Assembly (NCBI GenBank): GCA_938083085.1 | Contig: CALLKX010000018.1 | Location: forward strand, 83,609-147,608 | Direction: 5' to 3' | Length of the DNA: 64,000 nt | Origin: an uncultured bacterium | GTDB taxonomy: Bacteria; Planctomycetota; UBA1135; GCA-002686595 | Program-made: the position numbers and the translations under genes | The notes under the pieces: generated by a model | What the model was told of the DNA's origin: nothing | What the model saw: the letters and a program-made list of their open reading frames with translations, nothing else | Database searches by the model: none | Shown here: piece by piece, positions 53,842 to 63,139 of the stretch | Layout of the letters: the number at the start of each line of letters is the position of its first letter | Position numbering within the stretch: the stretch's first letter is position 1

Positions 53842-55347
53842 ATGCAATTCCAACGGCCGTCCATTCGAAGGTCGCGATCGCGTCGCTCGATCCTCGGTGT
53901 GCCCAGGAACCTTACGGCTTCGTCGAACGCGAGCGCACCCGCCGGCCCCCAGGGCGCTGCCCCCGGACCCGCTGGCCGCCAGGACCTCGACCTGGTCCTC
54001 GCGCACCGGGCGACCCAAGGGTTCACCCGGGCGACCCTTCAGGACATCCGGAGCGCAGGCCGCGCCGCGTGGATCGATGAGCAGCTCAACCCTCAGCTGA
54101 TCCCGGACCCCGCGGCCGATGGATTCGTCGCCCGGTTCCCCAGCGTCTCGATGTCGCTGCCGGACCTGCACGCGAACTTTGGGACCTCGGCGCTCGAGCC
54201 GTGTGAGCACCTGCAGCAGGTGTGCGTGGCGCGGTCCGTGCTGAGTGAACGCCAGCTGCTCGAGCGGGTGGTCGAGTTCTGGCATGACCACTTCAACGTC
54301 GACCAACTCGAGACGGTTCGGGGCCGACTCTTCTTCACGGCGTACGACCGCGACACGATCAGGCAGCATGCGCTCGGGCGCTTCGAGGACCTCCTCGTCT
54401 CCGTTGCCAAGAGCCCTGCCATGTCGGCGTACTTGGACGGAGACGTGAACATCGTGGGGGCGGCGAACGAGAACTTCGGCCGCGAGGTGATGGAGCTCCA
54501 CACCCTTGGGGTGGACGGACCCTACACCGAGGACGACGTCAAGGAGATCAGCCGCTGCTTCACTGGCTGGCGTTACGGATACTGGCAGGAGGCCAACCCG
54601 GGCGACTTCTTCTTTGACGCTGCGGACCACGACTTCGGCCCCAAGACCGTGCTCGGAGTCCAGCTGCCGGGCGGCGGGGGCGTGCAGGACGGCTTGGACA
54701 TGCTCCACATGCTGGCGGTACATCCAAAGACCCTCGACTATGTCTCCCGCAAGCTCGTTGGCTGGCTCTCTGGCGCCGAGCCGCCTCAGGCGGCGGTGGA
54801 CCGGATCATCGCGGTCTGGCAGGCCACGAACGGCGACCTACGGGAGATTGTCCGCGAGGCCCTCTCGGACGAGACCCTCCAGCTCTGCGCAGCGACGACG
54901 CAGCTCAAACTCAAGCGGCCCTTTCACTTCGGCATCGGCCTCATGCGCCAGCTGGGCGCCGTTACGTCGGACGACTTTCTCGGCGCCGCGCGGATCTTCG
55001 AGCTGGTCGGGCAGCGCCCCTATGTCTGGGGGACACCGGACGGGTACCCCGACACGCTCCTCGCATGGGGGAGCGACGTGAATGGTCGCTGGGCCTACGC
55101 CACCAACCTCATCAACGGGGGCCTCCCGGGGCTGGAGATCCCGACGTCGGCCCTGACGGCTCTGGGCGGCTCTGTGCCGAATCAGTTCCTGGCGAGGCGC
55201 CTCGCGTTGGAGATGGCGGGCGGGTTGATCCCTGAGGCCGAGGTCGCGCGCGTCCAGCAGTACATCGGGACCAGGCCCTTCTCGGACCAGGTCCTCAGGG
55301 ACGCCGCCGCGCTAATCGCGGCGAGCCCGGGCTACCAGTTCTATTGA
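53842..55347 (+). CDS. DUF1800 family protein
   Basis: A 501-aa protein that belongs to the DUF1800 family: RVVEFWHDHFNVDQLETVRG, NENFGREVMELHTLGVDGPY, EDDVKEISRCFTGWRYGYW and DYVSRKLVGWL are the recurrent motifs. The N-terminus (1-50) is Arg-rich and low-complexity, without a clear signal peptide. Function is unknown; DUF1800 genes nearly always stand next to DUF1501 genes, as here (15-bp gap). The start at ATG 53842 is chosen because the upstream frame is a Gly/Pro-rich extension. Confidence 0.88.
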   Translation: MQFQRPSIRRSRSRRSILGVPRNLTASSNASAPAGPQGAAPGPAGRQDLDLVLAHRATQGFTRATLQDIRSAGRAAWIDEQLNPQLIPDPAADGFVARFPSVSMSLPDLHANFGTSALEPCEHLQQVCVARSVLSERQLLERVVEFWHDHFNVDQLETVRGRLFFTAYDRDTIRQHALGRFEDLLVSVAKSPAMSAYLDGDVNIVGAANENFGREVMELHTLGVDGPYTEDDVKEISRCFTGWRYGYWQEANPGDFFFDAADHDFGPKTVLGVQLPGGGGVQDGLDMLHMLAVHPKTLDYVSRKLVGWLSGAEPPQAAVDRIIAVWQATNGDLREIVREALSDETLQLCAATTQLKLKRPFHFGIGLMRQLGAVTSDDFLGAARIFELVGQRPYVWGTPDGYPDTLLAWGSDVNGRWAYATNLINGGLPGLEIPTSALTALGGSVPNQFLARRLALEMAGGLIPEAEVARVQQYIGTRPFSDQVLRDAAALIAASPGYQFY

Positions 55348-55362
55348 TCCGGAGACGACCCC

Positions 55363-56643
55363 ATGACACGACGAAGTGAACGTGCGGCGTGCTCCGAGTA
55401 CGCCAACCTCTCCAGGCGAGGCTTCCTGAGGACGGCTGCGGCAGGCGCAGCTGCCACCTCTGCAATGCCCCGGATCGCCTTCAGCGCGAACCGCGGGAGC
55501 GGTGGCGGTACGCAGCGAGACGTCTTGATCAACGTCTTCCTCCGCGGCGGCATGGACGGCCTGAGCGCCGTTGTCCCGTACGGTGATCCGGACTACGCCT
55601 CGTCGCGTGGTCCGCTCGCCATCCCCGGCCCCTCGTCGGGGAACGGCTCGGTGGATCTGGACGGGACCTTCTGCCTCTCGCCTTCGGCCGCTCCGCTCCA
55701 TACGCCCTACGCGGACGGCCGGCTTCTCGTGGTCCACGCCGCAGGCGCGCCGGTCCATACCCTCTCTCACTTCGACGGGATGCGGCGCTGGGAGACCGCC
55801 ACGCCGGCGGGGAGTGCACTCCCGCTCTCCGAGGGCTGGGTATCGCGGCACCTCGACACGATCCAGCCCCTCGGCAGCGGGACGGTCCGGGCGTTGTCTC
55901 TCTCCGCGCTGTTGCCCTGGACGCTCACGGGCGCACCGGGGGCGATTCCGATCGCCGTCCCGCCGACCTTCTCGTTCCCGGGAGAGGCTGCTACCGCGGA
56001 CGACCGCCGGCAGGTGCTGGCCGATATGTACGCGCCCCAACCGGCTCCCCTCGGCCCCGCGGCGGTCAGCGCGCTGGACGCCCTCGACCAGGTGGGCGGC
56101 GTGCAATTCTTCGGGTACACCCCGTCGAACGGCGCGGCCTATCCGGGCGGCCCGTTCGGCGGTGGCCTCCGAGCCGTCGCGACCATGCTGAAGGCCGGCC
56201 TTGACCTCGAGTGCTGCGTCGTGGACATCGACGGTTGGGACCATCATGTGCAGATGGGGCCGCTGAATGGCACCTACGCAGGCATGCTCGACACCTTTGC
56301 TAGGTCCCTCGAGGCCTTCTATCTCGACCTCAAGAACTCAGGCATCAGGTACACCCTGGTCGCACACTCGGAGTTCGGACGCCGGATCGCACCCAACCTC
56401 AGCGACGGCTGCGACCACGGGTTCGGGAACGCGATGTTCCTCATGGGAGATGGCATCGCAGGCGGACGGGTCTTGACCCAGTGGCCAGGGCTCGCGCCCT
56501 CGAACCTCAACGAGGGCGACCTCGACGTCACCATCGACTACCGAGACGTGTTGACCGAGATCGCTGAGCGCCGGCTCGGGAGCCCAGACGCAGGCCCGCT
56601 CTTCCCCGGACACACGGCGACGAACCTCGGCGTCACGATCTAG
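55363..56643 (+). CDS. DUF1501 family protein with Tat signal
   Basis: A 426-aa protein with a twin-arginine signal (SRRGFLRTAAAGAAATSA, about residues 18-35). It has the DUF1501 alkaline-phosphatase-like motifs: VFLRGGMDGLSAVVPYGDP, HTLSHFDGMRRWE, DIDGWDHHVQMG, and LVAHSEFGRRIAPN with a DHG motif (DHGFGNAMFLMGDG). Such proteins are exported folded, probably with metal. They are common in Planctomycetota together with DUF1800; their substrate is not known. Confidence 0.9.
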   Translation: MTRRSERAACSEYANLSRRGFLRTAAAGAAATSAMPRIAFSANRGSGGGTQRDVLINVFLRGGMDGLSAVVPYGDPDYASSRGPLAIPGPSSGNGSVDLDGTFCLSPSAAPLHTPYADGRLLVVHAAGAPVHTLSHFDGMRRWETATPAGSALPLSEGWVSRHLDTIQPLGSGTVRALSLSALLPWTLTGAPGAIPIAVPPTFSFPGEAATADDRRQVLADMYAPQPAPLGPAAVSALDALDQVGGVQFFGYTPSNGAAYPGGPFGGGLRAVATMLKAGLDLECCVVDIDGWDHHVQMGPLNGTYAGMLDTFARSLEAFYLDLKNSGIRYTLVAHSEFGRRIAPNLSDGCDHGFGNAMFLMGDGIAGGRVLTQWPGLAPSNLNEGDLDVTIDYRDVLTEIAERRLGSPDAGPLFPGHTATNLGVTI

Positions 56644-56951
56644 GGCCCGCGGCTTCTGCGCGGGGAGGGCGCACGGTTAGGCCGCTCGTCCGGCGCTGCG
56701 GAGGATCGCGCCGGGTGGACCTCCCGGCATCCCCCGGGGGACCCCGCGATCAGGCTCGCCTTGCCAGAAGCACTGACGAGGAGCGCGCCAGAGGCCGAGC
56801 GTGACACGCCGCGAGGCGGCCCTAGAGGGGCGCCTCAAGAGAGCCCCGTGACGGTCGAGCTGCGGAGTTCCGGGCCGGTGCCAGGGGCCGTGCGGAGCGC
56901 TCAACGCGACCTCTCGATCGCCCGCCTCGGACCATCCCGGGCCCGGTCAGC
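56644..56951. other. Convergent spacer between DUF1501 and the small acidic peptide gene
   Basis: A 308-bp spacer with no supported gene. It has a CCCCCGGGGG palindrome at about 56733-56742 and other GC-rich inverted pieces that might act as terminators for the two converging transcripts, but no T-tract. Two short minus-strand frames here are Arg/Pro-rich and unconvincing. Confidence 0.35.
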
Positions 56952-57128
56952 TCACTTGTCGAAGACGTTGGTCTCGCTCGGACTAATCCGCTCCTCGACG
57001 GTCTCCACCGTGAGGTCGAGGCCCTCCAGGTCGAGGGCTTCGCCGCCCGCGGCGAGGCTCGTGTCGCCGCTCTCCTCGGAGGCCTCTTCGTTCTCAACGT
57101 CGTCTCGCTGGTCCTTGTTCTGGTTCAT
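56952..57128 (-). CDS. Small acidic peptide, candidate RiPP precursor
   Basis: A 58-aa peptide from ATG 57128 (a TTG at 57146, overlapping the radical SAM stop, is an alternative start). It is very acidic (net charge about -16) and has no hydrophobic segment. The middle, GEALDLEGLDLTVETVEE, looks like a leader helix, and the end ISPSETNVFDK could be a core. It directly follows two B12-radical SAM genes, of which the nearer one carries a PqqD-like domain; this context suggests a ribosomally made, post-translationally modified peptide. The role as precursor is inference; no residues are obviously modified. Confidence 0.55.
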   Translation of the reverse strand: MNQNKDQRDDVENEEASEESGDTSLAAGGEALDLEGLDLTVETVEERISPSETNVFDK

Positions 57129-57142
57129 GGCTGGTGCTTGGG

Positions 57143-59446
57143 TCAACCTCGCGCGCTGGCGAGGACGGGGGTGCTGGGGGAGGTGGAAGCGGCTGCGCGG
57201 AGCACACCGAGTCGATGGAGCTCGGCGGCGAATTGCTCGAGGCGATCGATGGCCGCCGGCGATGCGCCCGCGCGCACTTGTGCCGCCACCAGGGCCCCGA
57301 GGGTACCGTGCTCTCGCAGGGCAGCGAGGACGCGGACGCCCCCGTCGCGGAGCTCGACGAACTCGCCGTTCTCCGGGTCATAGAGCAGGAAGCGCTGCTT
57401 CGGGTCGAGAGGGGGCAGCGTTTCCTCGGCCACCCGGTCGGCGTCCCGCACATATCGACCGGTCAGGAAGTCCGGGCGGGCGGCGCGGGCGAGCGGGTCT
57501 CCGAGGGTGCGCACGGCGTCCGAGTGGCTGAAGCCAAGGGGCACGGTGACGAGGCCCTCGCTAACGGTCAGTTCCGGGTCTGCCTCACGCTCTGCCCGCG
57601 CGGAGGTGCGGTCGGCGCAGCGTCCGGAGAATCCCTGTGGCGTCTCGCCGGCGGCGAGATGGAGGAAGTAGTGACTCTTCTGCATGAAGTAGAAGATGTT
57701 GTCGCCAGAGAAGATCGCGAGGTTGCGCCGGAAGGACGCCATCATCTCCTCGAACATCTCGGCGGCCTCCTCCTGGGTCATCCCGACGTCGGCCTCATAG
57801 TCGTGGTAGAGGGCGAGATCTCCCGGGGCGTCGAGGACGCGGATCCCGAACTGTTCGGGCTGCTTGTAGGTCTTCGCCACCTCGTCGATGTGGAAGGTCT
57901 GCAGTGACACCTCGCGGATGATGTCGGCGTGCTCCTCGATGAACTTCAGCGTCGCGCGGGCCTCCTCCCGGGTCTCCGTCGGGAAGCCCACCATGGCGTA
58001 GAAGGTGACGCTGATGTTGGCGTCCGTGCAGTTGCGGGCGACCTCCACCACGGACTTCAGGCTCTGGCCCTTCATCATCATCTTGAGGATCCGCTTGGTC
58101 GCGGACTCGAAGCCGAACAGGAGCTTCCGGCACCCCGCCTCGTAGAGCCGCCTCGCGCCATCGGCGTCGTAGGCCTTTGGCTCGATGCGGGCGTCTGCCC
58201 ACCAGGTGATGCCAGCCTCCGCCTCGATCAGTTGCTCGGGGAGCTCCTTGATCATCCCGGGAGGCATGCAGTCGGTGATGAAGTTGAAGTGGGTCGACTC
58301 GTAGCGGTCGCGGAGCTCGACGACGTGCCGCGCGATGGTCTCCGAGGAGCGCGTGCGGTATCCCGGGCCGATGACCGTCGGGAGGGTGCAGAACGTGCAC
58401 TCGCCGTAGTAGCAACCCCGGTTCACGTCGTAGGGGATGACCACCTGGGGCGAGAAGTACTTGTCCATCGGCAGCCCGTCGAGGTCCGGCGCGGGGGCGT
58501 CGTCCAGCTTGATCGGGTGGGCGGCCATGTTCTTCACGGACACCGGGTGCTCGGGGTCGGCGCGATCCCACCACGCGAGGCTCCCGACGTCGTGCAGCGG
58601 CTCGCCGAGCCTGAGCGCCTCGCAGAGCATCAGGAGGGGGCGCTCGCCCTCGTGGAACACCATGGAGTCGAAGCACTCCGCCATGCCGGGGGCCGACATG
58701 ACCTTGTCCCCGATGTAGGCGAGGAAGCCGCCACCCATGGTGATGTGGCAGTCGGGGAGCGCGGCCTTGACCATGCGCGCGAGGGTGAGCGCCGGGATGA
58801 GCTGGCTGCCGTAGAGGACTGAGAGCCCGAGCAGTCGCGGCTTGCGCTCGAGGAGCCGCGGCATGACCTGCTCGCGGTAGAACTCGATGAAGGGGTTCTG
58901 TTCCTCGTCCAGCGTCGCCGCCAGGACGTCCTCACTCGAGTCGTTCGAGTAGGACATCGTGAAGTTGTGGGGGGTGAGCTCGCTCGGGTAGTGGGCGGCG
59001 GAGACCAGCCGAAGCCCGTGGTAGAGGGTCCGGACGGCAGGGACATACCGGTCGGGATCCCAGAAGCCCCGGTCGCTGTCCAAGGGGTGGTCCTGACCCC
59101 TCAGGATCGCCTTGGCGGACTCGACGCGGCCGATGATTGATCGCGCAGACGCCGCGCTCTCCGCCGCTGCGCGCCACGCCCGCATCTGGCCGAGGGGAAG
59201 GCGGTCCCCATCGAACCGCGCGAGGGGGAGGCGTTGCTGAACCTTGGCTGCGGCACGGGTCAACGACTCCGCAGTAAGGAAGTGGTCGAAGGCCTCGACG
59301 GAGAGGTCCATCTGCTGCACGTCTCCATAGCCGCTTGCCTGCAGCCATGCCTTGAGGCAGGGCAGCGCGAGGTGGGGCTGGGTCCAGTGTCCCTGCGGAG
59401 GGAACGCGAGGGTGACGGGGAAGTCGTTGCTGGGGAGCTTGATCAT
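57143..59446 (-). CDS. B12-binding radical SAM protein with C-terminal PqqD-like domain
   Basis: A 767-aa radical SAM enzyme. The N-terminal half carries a degenerate cobalamin-binding Rossmann domain (LLGLSVLYGSQLIPALTLARMV, ITMGGGFLAYIG). The cluster motif is C345-YYGE-C350-TF-C353, i.e. CX4CX2C, followed by a TIM barrel (FNFITDCMPPGMIKELPEQL, RKLLFGFESATKRIL). About residues 677-751 (RFLLYDPENGEFVELRDGG ... ELHRLGVLR) look like a PqqD-type winged helix, the RiPP recognition element. It follows the second radical SAM gene with a 4-nt overlap (59443-59446). Likely a C-methyltransferase or related modifying enzyme; the reaction is unproven. Confidence 0.8.
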   Translation of the reverse strand: MIKLPSNDFPVTLAFPPQGHWTQPHLALPCLKAWLQASGYGDVQQMDLSVEAFDHFLTAESLTRAAAKVQQRLPLARFDGDRLPLGQMRAWRAAAESAASARSIIGRVESAKAILRGQDHPLDSDRGFWDPDRYVPAVRTLYHGLRLVSAAHYPSELTPHNFTMSYSNDSSEDVLAATLDEEQNPFIEFYREQVMPRLLERKPRLLGLSVLYGSQLIPALTLARMVKAALPDCHITMGGGFLAYIGDKVMSAPGMAECFDSMVFHEGERPLLMLCEALRLGEPLHDVGSLAWWDRADPEHPVSVKNMAAHPIKLDDAPAPDLDGLPMDKYFSPQVVIPYDVNRGCYYGECTFCTLPTVIGPGYRTRSSETIARHVVELRDRYESTHFNFITDCMPPGMIKELPEQLIEAEAGITWWADARIEPKAYDADGARRLYEAGCRKLLFGFESATKRILKMMMKGQSLKSVVEVARNCTDANISVTFYAMVGFPTETREEARATLKFIEEHADIIREVSLQTFHIDEVAKTYKQPEQFGIRVLDAPGDLALYHDYEADVGMTQEEAAEMFEEMMASFRRNLAIFSGDNIFYFMQKSHYFLHLAAGETPQGFSGRCADRTSARAEREADPELTVSEGLVTVPLGFSHSDAVRTLGDPLARAARPDFLTGRYVRDADRVAEETLPPLDPKQRFLLYDPENGEFVELRDGGVRVLAALREHGTLGALVAAQVRAGASPAAIDRLEQFAAELHRLGVLRAAASTSPSTPVLASARG

Positions 59447-61467
59447 GACGCCGTGGTCGGAGTGGTCTGCCGAGCTCGGGGACTCGGGTTGGAGGTCGCC
59501 GCGTCAGCGGGTGGGACGAGGACGCCAGACTCGATCAGCCCGGCGGCAGCGTCTCGGACGCCCGGGGCTTCGAGGGCCGCCGAGATGCGCGCGTGCTCCT
59601 CTTCGGTGCGCGCGCGTTTCATGGCTTGGGCCAGCCGGGCGGAGCCGCTGGAGAGCCGGACCGTCCTCACCCCGGCGAGCCGGCCAGGGGCCGGGGCGGG
59701 GGCGACGATCGCGAAGGTCGTGTCGTCCGGGGCAAGGAGCGACTGGCTGGCTGTGGAGCCGCGGGGATCGCTGGCGCGCACTTCCTTCAGGACCTCGACC
59801 GCGGCGCCGAGGTCCAGCCTGGTCGAGATCAGCTCCGCGCCCAGCGTCCAGCGGTGCTCCCGAGCAGGACGCGACCCTAGAGCGGCGACGCGGACGAGCG
59901 CGTTCTCCCAGCGGAGGAGGGCGTCGAGGACCGGGCGCATGCCCGAGCCGGCCACGCGCTGACGGGCAAAGGTCTCGAAGGTCCTGCCGTCCGCGCGGAG
60001 GTCGCGCGCGAGGGCGAGGATCGAGAGCTCTGCGGCAGCGGCCAAGGCACGGAAAGACCGGGGGTAGCGCATCAGCGTGTCGCCGAACTCCCCGCTCAGG
60101 AAGACGAGCTCCGCGAGCTTCTCCTCGGGGTAGGGCAGGAGGGACCAGGTGGAGAAGATATCGGGGTGCCCGAGGATCAGCGCCCGCTCCGCGGCGCTCT
60201 CCCCGGCTCCCAGCGCCATGTCCGGGGGAACTCCAGGGACGGGGCTCGACTCTGCTCCGAGTTCTTCACCGAGGGCACAGCCGGGCTGTGGATTCACCAG
60301 GTGGAGGGAGAGGTTGACCCCGGCCCTCAGCGCAGCGGAGGCGCAGAACTCGAGGGACTCGTTCAGCTCGTCGTCGCCCTCGCCGGGGAGGCCCAGAATC
60401 AGGGACAGGATCGGGGTCACGCCTGCAGCGGCGCAATCATCGACGACCTGCAGGAGGTCCACGTCGTCGCGCATACCCTTCTGGTTGGCGGCGCGAACCG
60501 CGGCGGAGGCGGACTCGATTCCGAGCAGCACACGATCGCACCCTGCGCCGCCCATGGCGGAGAGCAGATCGGCGTCCAGGTGGTCCGCGCGGGCTCGGAC
60601 CTCCCAGGGCACCTGGACCTCGCGCTCCCTGAGCCCCTCGCACAGCGCCAAGGCGTGGTTGCGGTCAGCGCCGAAGAGGTCGTGGCAGAGGTAGGCGCGG
60701 CGCGCCCCCGGGATCCCGCGCAGCGAGGCCATTTCATCGACGAGGCGTGCGGCTGGGAGGGGGCGGGACCGCCGGCGCCAGGTGCGCCCGATCGAGCAGA
60801 ACGAGCAGTCGTACGCGCAGCCACGGCCGGAGTCGATGGGCACGAGGCCGTCCTCCTCGCCGGTGATCTCTTTGTACTTGGCGATGGGCGGGAGGAGGTC
60901 CCACGCATAGGCGGGGAGCGCGGCCAGGTCTCGGAGCATGGCCCGGTCCGGAGCACGGCGGACCTCTCCGCCCTCGCGATGGGTGATTCCGTCGACCGCG
61001 CCAGCGGCCTCAAGCCCGCTCTCGAGTGCCTCGCAGAGCTCGACCACGGTCACCTCGCCCTCCCCGCGGGCCACGAGGTCGACCGCGGGGAAGCGCTCGA
61101 GCAGCTCCACGTCGACGCCGTGTACACCGGGGCCGCCGAGCACGATCGGCACCGTCGGCCATGTCTCCTTCAGCTGCTCGGCGATCAGCAGGGCGACAGG
61201 CAGGGTGGCGCCCATGACGGACAGGCCGACCACGTCCGGACGGCCCCGGCTCGCGAGGAGCGCTGCCGCTGCGACAGGGAGCCCGTCCCCCGCGGGGAGG
61301 TCCCCGCTGCCGAGCCGGAAGGCCAGGTCCTCAAGGGCGACGTCGTGACTTGCGTCACGAAGCGCCCCCCCGAGCCTCAGGAGGCCGGGGGGCGGCATCG
61401 AGTACCCGAACGTGTCGGCGTGGGGCGAGGAGGCGAGCAGGATCTTCAACGGACGGGGGGGTAGCAC
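59443..61467 (-). CDS. B12-binding radical SAM protein
   Basis: A 674-aa protein from a GTG at 61467. An N-terminal cobalamin-binding domain (LKILLASSPHADTFGYSMPP, VVGLSVMGATLPVALLIAEQL, PIVLGGPGVHG, VDLVARGEGEVTVVEL) precedes a classic radical SAM motif, C217-AYD-C221-SF-C224, and a barrel with RVLLGIESASAAVRAANQKG and LSLILGLPGEGDDEL. The last 100 residues end in a wHTH-like stretch (GVRDAAAGLIESGVLVPP). It heads the operon with the PqqD-tailed enzyme and the acidic peptide; it is divergent from the GT-C-like gene with 31 bp between. Confidence 0.82.
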   Translation of the reverse strand: MLPPRPLKILLASSPHADTFGYSMPPPGLLRLGGALRDASHDVALEDLAFRLGSGDLPAGDGLPVAAAALLASRGRPDVVGLSVMGATLPVALLIAEQLKETWPTVPIVLGGPGVHGVDVELLERFPAVDLVARGEGEVTVVELCEALESGLEAAGAVDGITHREGGEVRRAPDRAMLRDLAALPAYAWDLLPPIAKYKEITGEEDGLVPIDSGRGCAYDCSFCSIGRTWRRRSRPLPAARLVDEMASLRGIPGARRAYLCHDLFGADRNHALALCEGLREREVQVPWEVRARADHLDADLLSAMGGAGCDRVLLGIESASAAVRAANQKGMRDDVDLLQVVDDCAAAGVTPILSLILGLPGEGDDELNESLEFCASAALRAGVNLSLHLVNPQPGCALGEELGAESSPVPGVPPDMALGAGESAAERALILGHPDIFSTWSLLPYPEEKLAELVFLSGEFGDTLMRYPRSFRALAAAAELSILALARDLRADGRTFETFARQRVAGSGMRPVLDALLRWENALVRVAALGSRPAREHRWTLGAELISTRLDLGAAVEVLKEVRASDPRGSTASQSLLAPDDTTFAIVAPAPAPGRLAGVRTVRLSSGSARLAQAMKRARTEEEHARISAALEAPGVRDAAAGLIESGVLVPPADAATSNPSPRARQTTPTTAS

Positions 61468-61498
61468 AGCCTAGCCCCTCCCGCGGTAGATCGGGAGG

Positions 61499-63064
61499 AT
61501 GACCGAGCCTCAAGCGGCTACGATCAGGGACGAAGGATCGTTGGCCGGATCCGGTTCAATGAAAGACGTCGTCAACGTTCAAGGGACCCCGCGACTCCGC
61601 CTCGCCGTGCTTGAGTGGGCACCGGTGACCGTGGCGCTCCTCCACGTGTTCACGCTGCTGGATGTCGGGCCGGTGGACGACGACTACATCGTCTACCGCT
61701 ATGCGAGGCACTGGGTCGAGGGGGTGGGGCCCGTGTTCAATCCCGGCGAGGTACCCGTGGACGGTGTGACGAGCCCTGGGTGGTTCCTCGTGGCGGCCCT
61801 CGGGTTGATGTTCGGGATAACCCCTGCCATCTGGACCCCCCTGGTCGGCGCCGTGAGCTTCGGTCTGCTCGTGCTGATCGTCGGCCGCTGGGCGCGCTCG
61901 CGTGACTCGAGCGCCCTCTCGGAGCTGGCGCCCTGGTGGGTGGCCCTCTCTCCTGCGGTCGCCTGGCACGCCATGGCCGGCCTCGGGACCGTGCCTCTTG
62001 CAGCGGCCATCGCGCTGGGCTTTCACCGCTGGTCCCGCTGGGCCCTCGGCGGCGGTGGGGCTGTCGTCCCTGGCCTGGCGTTCGCAGCGGCGTGCACCCT
62101 TCGGGCGGAGGCCCTCCTTCCCTGGGCCGCCTGTCTCCTGACGATGCGACCGGCGCGGCCGTTGCGGCTCGCGGAGGTCGGATGGATGGCCTTGCCAGCC
62201 GTCACCTTGGTGCTCCTCGGGGGTCTCAGGTTCCAGGTCTTCGGCGCTTTCATGCCCCACGCCCTGGGGCTCAAGGCGCTCCCGCTCGCTGTCGAGCTGG
62301 AGTACGGCGCCCGATACCTCCTGCGCTCTCTTGGCGAGGGGGCCCTCGGGCTCATGCTCCTGGTTGCAGTGCTCGTGCCGCGCGGCGTTCCTGACGCTCG
62401 CGCTCTCTCGCTGGCTGCGGGCGGGGCGCTGGTCGCAGTCCTCGCAGTGGGTGGGGACTGGATGGTGTACTCGAGGTTCCTCGTCCCCTTCGTCGGGGTG
62501 GGAGCCGTGGGCGCGGCTGCGGTGCTCTCCGGACTGAGCGGGAGGCGACCGTGGGGGGCAGCGCTCATCGCCGCCCTGACGGTCGTCGGTGGGGTCGGCT
62601 TCGCGGCACGGCCTCAGGCCGAGATGGAGCATCGCTTCTTCGAGCGCCACTGGCTCCTCATGGGGGCTGCGTTTGGGGACCTCGCTCCGAAGGGGAGTAC
62701 CGTCGCGCTCTCACCGATCGGGGCCTTTGGTTGGACCTCAAGGCTCCCGGTCGTTGATGTCCTCGGTCTGACTCACGGGGCCTTCCTCTCTCTGCCGCCC
62801 GACCTGAGCGGAGTGGGTGTGAAGGGGCACCACCGGCACGACGGAGGCTGGGTCCTCGACCAGAGCCCCGACTACTTGATCCTTGGGAACGGGGTGATTC
62901 AGCCGGTCACGGGGACGCTGGACGTGAACCCCTGGGAGGCGGACCTCCTCGCCGACCCGCGCTTCGAGCAGATGTACCGGCCGTTGAGCCTCGTCCTAGA
63001 TGACGGCGGCGCGGCCCTGGTCGTGCCCTACTTCGCGCGGGTGGGGGTGAGGGCGCTCCGGTGA
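61499..63064 (+). CDS. Polytopic membrane protein resembling GT-C glycosyltransferases
   Basis: A 521-aa protein with about ten membrane helices. The first extracytoplasmic loop, VDDDYIVYRYARHWVEGVGPVFNPGEVPVDGVTSPGW, resembles the Asp-containing loop of lipid-phosphate-sugar-dependent GT-C enzymes such as AftB-like arabinofuranosyltransferases (DD-Y-x-x-x-RYA). A soluble C-terminal region follows (about 385-521). The acceptor and donor are unknown. The ATG at 61499 has GGGAGG abutting it, which is too close to be an ideal Shine-Dalgarno; ATG 61559 is an alternative. Confidence 0.7.
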   Translation: MTEPQAATIRDEGSLAGSGSMKDVVNVQGTPRLRLAVLEWAPVTVALLHVFTLLDVGPVDDDYIVYRYARHWVEGVGPVFNPGEVPVDGVTSPGWFLVAALGLMFGITPAIWTPLVGAVSFGLLVLIVGRWARSRDSSALSELAPWWVALSPAVAWHAMAGLGTVPLAAAIALGFHRWSRWALGGGGAVVPGLAFAAACTLRAEALLPWAACLLTMRPARPLRLAEVGWMALPAVTLVLLGGLRFQVFGAFMPHALGLKALPLAVELEYGARYLLRSLGEGALGLMLLVAVLVPRGVPDARALSLAAGGALVAVLAVGGDWMVYSRFLVPFVGVGAVGAAAVLSGLSGRRPWGAALIAALTVVGGVGFAARPQAEMEHRFFERHWLLMGAAFGDLAPKGSTVALSPIGAFGWTSRLPVVDVLGLTHGAFLSLPPDLSGVGVKGHHRHDGGWVLDQSPDYLILGNGVIQPVTGTLDVNPWEADLLADPRFEQMYRPLSLVLDDGGAALVVPYFARVGVRALR

Positions 63065-63078
63065 ACTCCGGAACAGCA

Positions 63079-63113
63079 GAGGGCCCCGATCGCTGGTCGC
63101 GATCGGGGCCCTC
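63079..63113. terminator. Strong bidirectional hairpin between convergent genes
   Basis: GAGGGCCCCGATCG (63079-63092) and CGATCGGGGCCCTC (63100-63113) form a perfect 14-bp stem, extendable by a C-G pair, around a short loop. It lies 15 bp after the GT-C-like stop and 27 bp before the convergent stop at 63140. There is no T-tract on either strand. Confidence 0.7.
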
Positions 63114-63139
63114 CGCCTCTGACGGATCAGCAGCCAGGC

